Assembly (NCBI GenBank): GCA_031283515.1
Contig: JAITBS010000223.1
Span: forward strand, 1-19,082
Length of the DNA: 19,082 nt
Origin: Planctomycetaceae bacterium
Lineage (GTDB): Bacteria; Planctomycetota; Planctomycetia; Pirellulales; Thermoguttaceae
Direction: 5' to 3'
The position numbers and the translations under genes were made by a program. Within the stretch, counting starts at the first letter, position 1. The number at the start of each line of letters is the position of its first letter. The notes under the pieces were generated by a model, which saw only the letters and a program-made list of their open reading frames with translations, was not told the DNA's origin and did not search any database. This document shows positions 16,473-19,082 of the stretch, piece by piece.

Positions 16473-16501
16473 ATCATAGCAGAAAATATCGGCATTTTCA
16501 A
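16473..16501 (-). promoter_or_regulatory. Sigma70-like promoter for the DUF4432 gene
   Basis: On the minus strand TTGAAA (16501-16496) and TATGAT (16478-16473) are separated by exactly 17 bp. Each hexamer differs from consensus at one position. Transcription would begin near 16466, giving a leader of about 100 nt before the strong ribosome binding site. Confidence 0.6.
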
Positions 16502-16700
16502 GAACCCCAATAGTAGAAAATAATCAGTCTTTTTTTTCGTTTTTTATTTCTTTAGCGAAGTGTTCAAAATGGCTGTTCAATAAATAATCCGCATCAACGC
16601 AGTGGGTAACGACTCACCCGAACAATCGCCCTGTAAAGGTAATAGAATATTTGTAATGATCGTGAGTTGACAATGATTAGGAAAAAAATATCCAGAGGGC
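16502..16700. other. Non-coding spacer between divergent promoters, with possible repeat remnant
   Basis: No gene is supported here. At about 16590-16645 a hairpin-like GTGGGTAACGACTCACCC is followed by AACAATCGCCCTGTAAAGG. This loosely resembles the order of parts in the miniature elements' arms (a GGGT hairpin, then AACAAT, then CGCCCTGAAAGGG). I regard it as a possible heavily decayed copy. The remainder is AT-rich with homopolymer T runs. Confidence 0.3.
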
Positions 16701-16729
16701 TTGACATAATTTTTGTTTTCGTGTATCAT
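16701..16729 (+). promoter_or_regulatory. Strong sigma70-like promoter upstream of the DUF1559 leader
   Basis: A perfect TTGACA at 16701-16706 and TATCAT at 16724-16729 are separated by 17 bp. Transcription would begin near 16736. That is about 440 nt before the DUF1559 start codon and immediately upstream of the structured region. Confidence 0.7.
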
Positions 16730-16736
16730 TTCAAAA

Positions 16737-17103
16737 TAATGATTTTAGTTTTTTAATTTTCGATATTTGGAGATCAAATTACGTTTTGAAAAATAAATTG
16801 CCCGAATTTTTATTCGGGTGTTAAAAAATCGAGTACGTCAACAACTGTTAAGTCGCTTCGGCGAACTGTAATTTTTTACATTACGACCGGATTTTCCGGG
16901 TAGAAAATTATTGTAGTTTGATAGAGTTGCGTGGCTCCCGTCAAGGGAGTGCCGCGTATCAAACTATGGGTATAATTCAGCATTCGCATACTGAAGTATG
17001 TAATGCACCACTTTCGTAGGTGGGAAAGAGCCTATCTTAACAGACGTGTCGCTCCTACAATTCTAAGAGCGATTCTGTTGCCGTTTCTCGGCGTTGCGTT
17101 TTT
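16737..17103 (+). ncRNA. Candidate structured leader or independent small RNA
   Basis: Several stem-loops follow the promoter. The 7-bp stem 16801-16807/16812-16818 has a TTTT loop. TCGC-TTCG-GCGA lies at 16853-16864, and CCGGA/TCCGG at 16887-16899. A long stem pairs TAGTTTGATA (16914-16923) with TATCAAACTA (16957-16966) and encloses a GC-rich hairpin with CTCCC/GGGAG. GCATT..CATAC-TGAA-GTATG..AATGC lies at 16980-17006, CCAC/GTGG at 17008-17023 and TCGCTC/GAGCGA at 17049-17072. A small GC hairpin ahead of five Ts closes the region. I do not recognise tmRNA, RNase P, SRP or a named riboswitch. It could be a cis-regulatory leader of the DUF1559 gene or a separate RNA. Confidence 0.5.
17080..17103 (+). 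terminator. Weak candidate intrinsic terminator at the end of the structured region
   Basis: GCCG-TTTCT-CGGC (17080-17092) is followed after six bases by TTTTT at 17099-17103. The stem is short and the T-run is displaced, so termination would be inefficient or conditional. If it works, it would separate the upstream RNA from the DUF1559 gene. Confidence 0.25.
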
Positions 17104-17179
17104 CCCACTTTGTACCCAAAACAGATTATTTGTTATGTAATCTGTAAATATGTAACCTCTTTTTTAAAGGAGAATAACA

Positions 17180-18184
17180 ATGAAAATCCGACGATTTCGT
17201 GGATTTACGTTAGTCGAATTACTTGTAGTGATTGCGATTATCGGAGCGTTAATTGCGTTACTGTTACCTGCCGTCCAAGCAGCGCGCGAGGCTGCAAGGC
17301 GTATGCAGTGCTCAAACAACCTGAAACAAATGACATTGGCGTGTCTCAATTACGAAGACGTTTTCAAAGCATTGCCACACAACGGCATCAAGTGGAATGC
17401 GACGGAAACAAGCAACTACTCTCTTGCCATCTCGTGGCGCGGTTGGTTGTTACCGTACATTGAGCAAGCATCTTTGTACGAACAATTAGACAAAGTAAAA
17501 TACAATGTCGGCTATGCTTGTGCGTCGGACAATGTTACAAACTACAACATCTTGACGGATCAGAAAGTAAGTATTTCTGGATATTGGTGTCCATCAAGTC
17601 CGTTGGATAAATTTGTTACTGCCGTCAATACTTGGTACGGCACAAATTGTTTACATTCGCATTATATGGGGATCGGCGGCTCGTATATTCACCATACGAG
17701 AAATACATGGACAGCTGGTCAGAAGAAAAACAATATTGATAGTATCGGCGGATGTATCCTTCACGAAGCAACTGAATTGAGCCAAATCACCGACGGTACA
17801 AGCAATACAATGATTATTGCCGAAGAAAGTAATTATCACATAAAACCTGATGGAACTCAGGAAACTCTCGGAACGGATTCCTATACGTTTGCATTTCTCA
17901 TGGGACAAGAATGGTCAGGCGGTAGTAACCAAAATCCGTCACAAAGAGATAATTGCCGTCCGTTTGGCATCAGTTTTGTTCGTTTCCAAGTCAATCAACG
18001 AGTTGATTTTACGGGCTATAGTAATTCGTGGATGAACGCCCCAATTCGGAGTGCGCATTCCGGCGGTGCCAATATCGGTTTTGTGGATGGTTCTGTTCGT
18101 TTTGCGAGTAGTACAACCAACTTGGACGAAGTACTTTGTCGGCTCGCCGATAAAGATGACGGTCAAACAGTAAATTTTCCGTAG
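17180..18184 (+). CDS. DUF1559 protein with pilin-type N-terminus and H-X9-DG domain
   Basis: AAAGGAG at 17166-17172 places the start at 17180. The N-terminus is a prepilin-type leader: basic residues, then G8-F9-T-L-V-E13 and a hydrophobic helix to about residue 30, continuing PAVQAAREAARRMQC. A prepilin peptidase would cut after Gly8, leaving Phe9 for methylation and Glu at +5. The body (334 residues in all) is the DUF1559 fold, with conserved DGTSNT near residue 210. The C-terminal H293-SGGANIGFV-D303-G304 is the H-X9-DG motif known from planctomycete prepilin-processing-associated proteins. Planctomycete genomes carry many such paralogues, probably exported pseudopilin-like surface proteins of uncertain function. 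A long structured leader precedes it and a carboxypeptidase-regulatory-like lipoprotein gene follows, with a mobile element between. Confidence 0.95.
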   Translation: MKIRRFRGFTLVELLVVIAIIGALIALLLPAVQAAREAARRMQCSNNLKQMTLACLNYEDVFKALPHNGIKWNATETSNYSLAISWRGWLLPYIEQASLYEQLDKVKYNVGYACASDNVTNYNILTDQKVSISGYWCPSSPLDKFVTAVNTWYGTNCLHSHYMGIGGSYIHHTRNTWTAGQKKNNIDSIGGCILHEATELSQITDGTSNTMIIAEESNYHIKPDGTQETLGTDSYTFAFLMGQEWSGGSNQNPSQRDNCRPFGISFVRFQVNQRVDFTGYSNSWMNAPIRSAHSGGANIGFVDGSVRFASSTTNLDEVLCRLADKDDGQTVNFP

Positions 18185-18222
18185 TTTTTAACGGAATTTC
18201 TACTGAAATATTACGATTACTA

Positions 18223-18535
18223 GGAATATATCAGTGGAATTTTTGTTTCTCTTACGTCCTGAAAGGACAACATAAACCAGCCCTACCCAACGGGTAGGGG
18301 AAAAGTTGATAGTGGATAGTTGAGAGTTGATAGTGTCGCAAGCGTACTATTTACCGAAACGTTTTGAATTCGCTTGCGAACTCTCCACTATCCACTAATA
18401 TCCTGCCCTTTCAGGGCGAAATTGTTGTGATGATTGTGTAACCCTACCCGTTGGGTAGGGCTGGCTTATATTGTCCTTTCAGGACGAGGAGGAACGGAAC
18501 AATGCGTAAAAATAAATATTCCACTGATATATTAC
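18223..18535. mobile_element. Miniature inverted-repeat element, copy 2 (313 bp, no transposase)
   Basis: The ends GGAATATATCAGTGGAAT (18223-18240) and ATTCCACTGATATATTAC (18518-18535) pair with one mismatch. They are flanked by a perfect 8-bp direct repeat, GATTACTA, at 18215-18222 and 18536-18543. The interior palindrome spans 18255-18486. Its right arm is nearly identical, as reverse complement, to the left arm of copy 1, so this copy is inserted in the opposite orientation. The left arm lacks the third small hairpin, which explains the shorter length. The centre pairs CGCAAGCG (18337-18344) with CGCTTGCG (18371-18378). Different target duplications at the two copies indicate independent insertions. 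Confidence 0.85.
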
Positions 18536-18577
18536 GATTACTATTGAACAGATACCTTTTAACTTTAAACATTAAAA

Positions 18578-18952
18578 ATGAGAACACTATTTTTCTTATT
18601 CATTGTTACTTCCGTCTTAACGTGTGGATGCAGTAACAAACCGTATCAACCGAAAGAGAAAGCGGAAAGTATTACCGGAACGGTAACGTTCAACAATAAA
18701 ACCGTTACGAATGCAGAGATTTACTTTTTCGATTCAGCGCATGGTGTTCATTTTGCCGTCAAAACCGACGCAGAAGGAAAATTCACTGTTGCGCCGAACG
18801 ACTTGCCGGTCGGAAGTTATGTGACTTTCGTTACGCCAGCCAATCCAAAAGATATTCCGCAAAAATATCAAAACCCATTGGAATCTCCGCTTATCCTGGA
18901 AATCAAAAACGGAAACAATGATTTGAATATTGTATTGGAAAATAAAAAGTAA
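18578..18952 (+). CDS. Small lipoprotein with carboxypeptidase-regulatory-like fold
   Basis: The 124-residue product begins with a lipoprotein-type signal peptide, and Cys18 in LTCGCS is the likely lipidated residue. The mature part has the beta-sandwich pattern of carboxypeptidase-regulatory or transthyretin-like domains: ITGTVTFNNKTVTNAEIYF, then TDAEGKFTV and LPVGSYVTFV. Lipoproteins of this kind often follow DUF1559 genes in planctomycetes, so the two are probably functional partners at the cell envelope. Here copy 2 of the mobile element ends only 42 bp before the ATG, and no ribosome binding site is visible in the AT-rich bases before it. Expression may therefore be altered or may depend on a promoter in the element. 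Confidence 0.85.
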   Translation: MRTLFFLFIVTSVLTCGCSNKPYQPKEKAESITGTVTFNNKTVTNAEIYFFDSAHGVHFAVKTDAEGKFTVAPNDLPVGSYVTFVTPANPKDIPQKYQNPLESPLILEIKNGNNDLNIVLENKK

Positions 18953-18956
18953 TGTA

Positions 18957-19082
18957 ATTATTACGTCAATTTTGTTTATAACTCTTGCGGTCATGGTTCC
19001 TATTGCCGGTTGTCTTGCTGATCGGTTCAGTAAAAAATGGATCATCACAATCAGTCTAATATTCTGGAGTTTTGCAACATTA
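18957..19082 (+). CDS. MFS transporter-like fragment, start missing or unclear, runs off the window
   Basis: One frame stays open to the window edge and reads ITSILFITLAVMVPIAGC then LADRFSKKWIITISLIFWSF. This matches the second membrane helix, the loop motif G-x-L-A-D-R-x-x-x-K and the start of the third helix of major facilitator transporters. The expected first helix and a start codon are absent. Only a few bases separate this stretch from the intact lipoprotein gene's stop. ATG at 18993 or TTG at 18972 could initiate but would skip helix 1. It may be a 5'-truncated pseudogene or contain a frameshift. Confidence 0.55.
   Translation, partial: MITSILFITLAVMVPIAGCLADRFSKKWIITISLIFWSFATL

Noticed and set aside
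16737..17103. Assignment of the structured region to tmRNA, RNase P RNA, SRP RNA or a c-di-GMP riboswitch
   Set aside because: The conserved core sequences I know for these classes are not present. A short stretch near 17006-17030 faintly resembles a riboswitch hairpin but lacks the flanking conserved bases.
17110..17463. 117-codon open frame overlapping the DUF1559 start
   Set aside because: It is out of frame with a clear DUF1559 gene that has a strong ribosome binding site and unmistakable family motifs.
12238..18543. Composite transposon formed by the two inverted miniature elements carrying xseA through DUF1559
   Set aside because: Each copy has its own different 8-bp duplication, which indicates two separate insertions and not one large transposed unit. 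The enclosed genes are ordinary chromosomal genes.
18451..18636. 61-codon open frame spanning the right half of copy 2 and the lipoprotein start
   Set aside because: It crosses the element boundary and the real lipoprotein gene in another frame and has no protein family character.

Overview
The window looks like a piece of an AT-rich planctomycete genome. The clearest marker is the DUF1559 protein at 17180-18184. It has a pilin-type N-terminus running into a PAVQAAREAARRMQC segment and a C-terminal H-X9-DG motif, a family greatly expanded in Planctomycetota. Three other genes fit: a very large secreted, membrane-anchored protein pair, a DUF4432 aldose-epimerase-like protein, and a small lipoprotein with a carboxypeptidase-regulatory-like fold. 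Base composition is low for the phylum, so a host- or gut-associated lineage is possible, but that is a guess.

Layout. Positions 1-90 hold the tail of an unidentified gene, followed by a leader with a lone transposon-type end (170-187) and a 13-bp direct repeat. Positions 334-12133 hold two overlapping plus-strand genes for giant exported proteins (1176 and 2759 aa). The second is apparently a fusion of two ancestral genes, so the pair carries three copies of one architecture: signal peptide, paired VPY-like motif, long beta-rich ectodomain, C-terminal membrane segments. Positions 12134-12746 separate convergent genes and hold a 360-bp miniature transposable element inside an older inverted repeat. 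Then come three minus-strand housekeeping-type genes: xseA (12747-14060), a nitroreductase (14467-14991) and a DUF4432 protein (15198-16364). An 815-bp gap follows, with a sigma70-like promoter and a long structured leader or small RNA, then the DUF1559 gene. A second copy of the miniature element (18223-18535) separates it from the lipoprotein gene (18578-18952). The window ends in an MFS transporter-like reading frame that seems to lack its first part.

The most distinctive content is the repeat biology. The two miniature elements share 18-bp terminal repeats beginning GTAA/GGAA and each is flanked by a perfect, different 8-bp direct repeat, as expected of elements moved in trans by an IS66-family transposase. 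Their cargo is a very large nested palindrome built of smaller hairpins. Part of the same core occurs a third time at 14251-14376 without the terminal repeats. No transposase is encoded in the window. The other points to follow up are the three-module giant protein locus and the structured DUF1559 leader.
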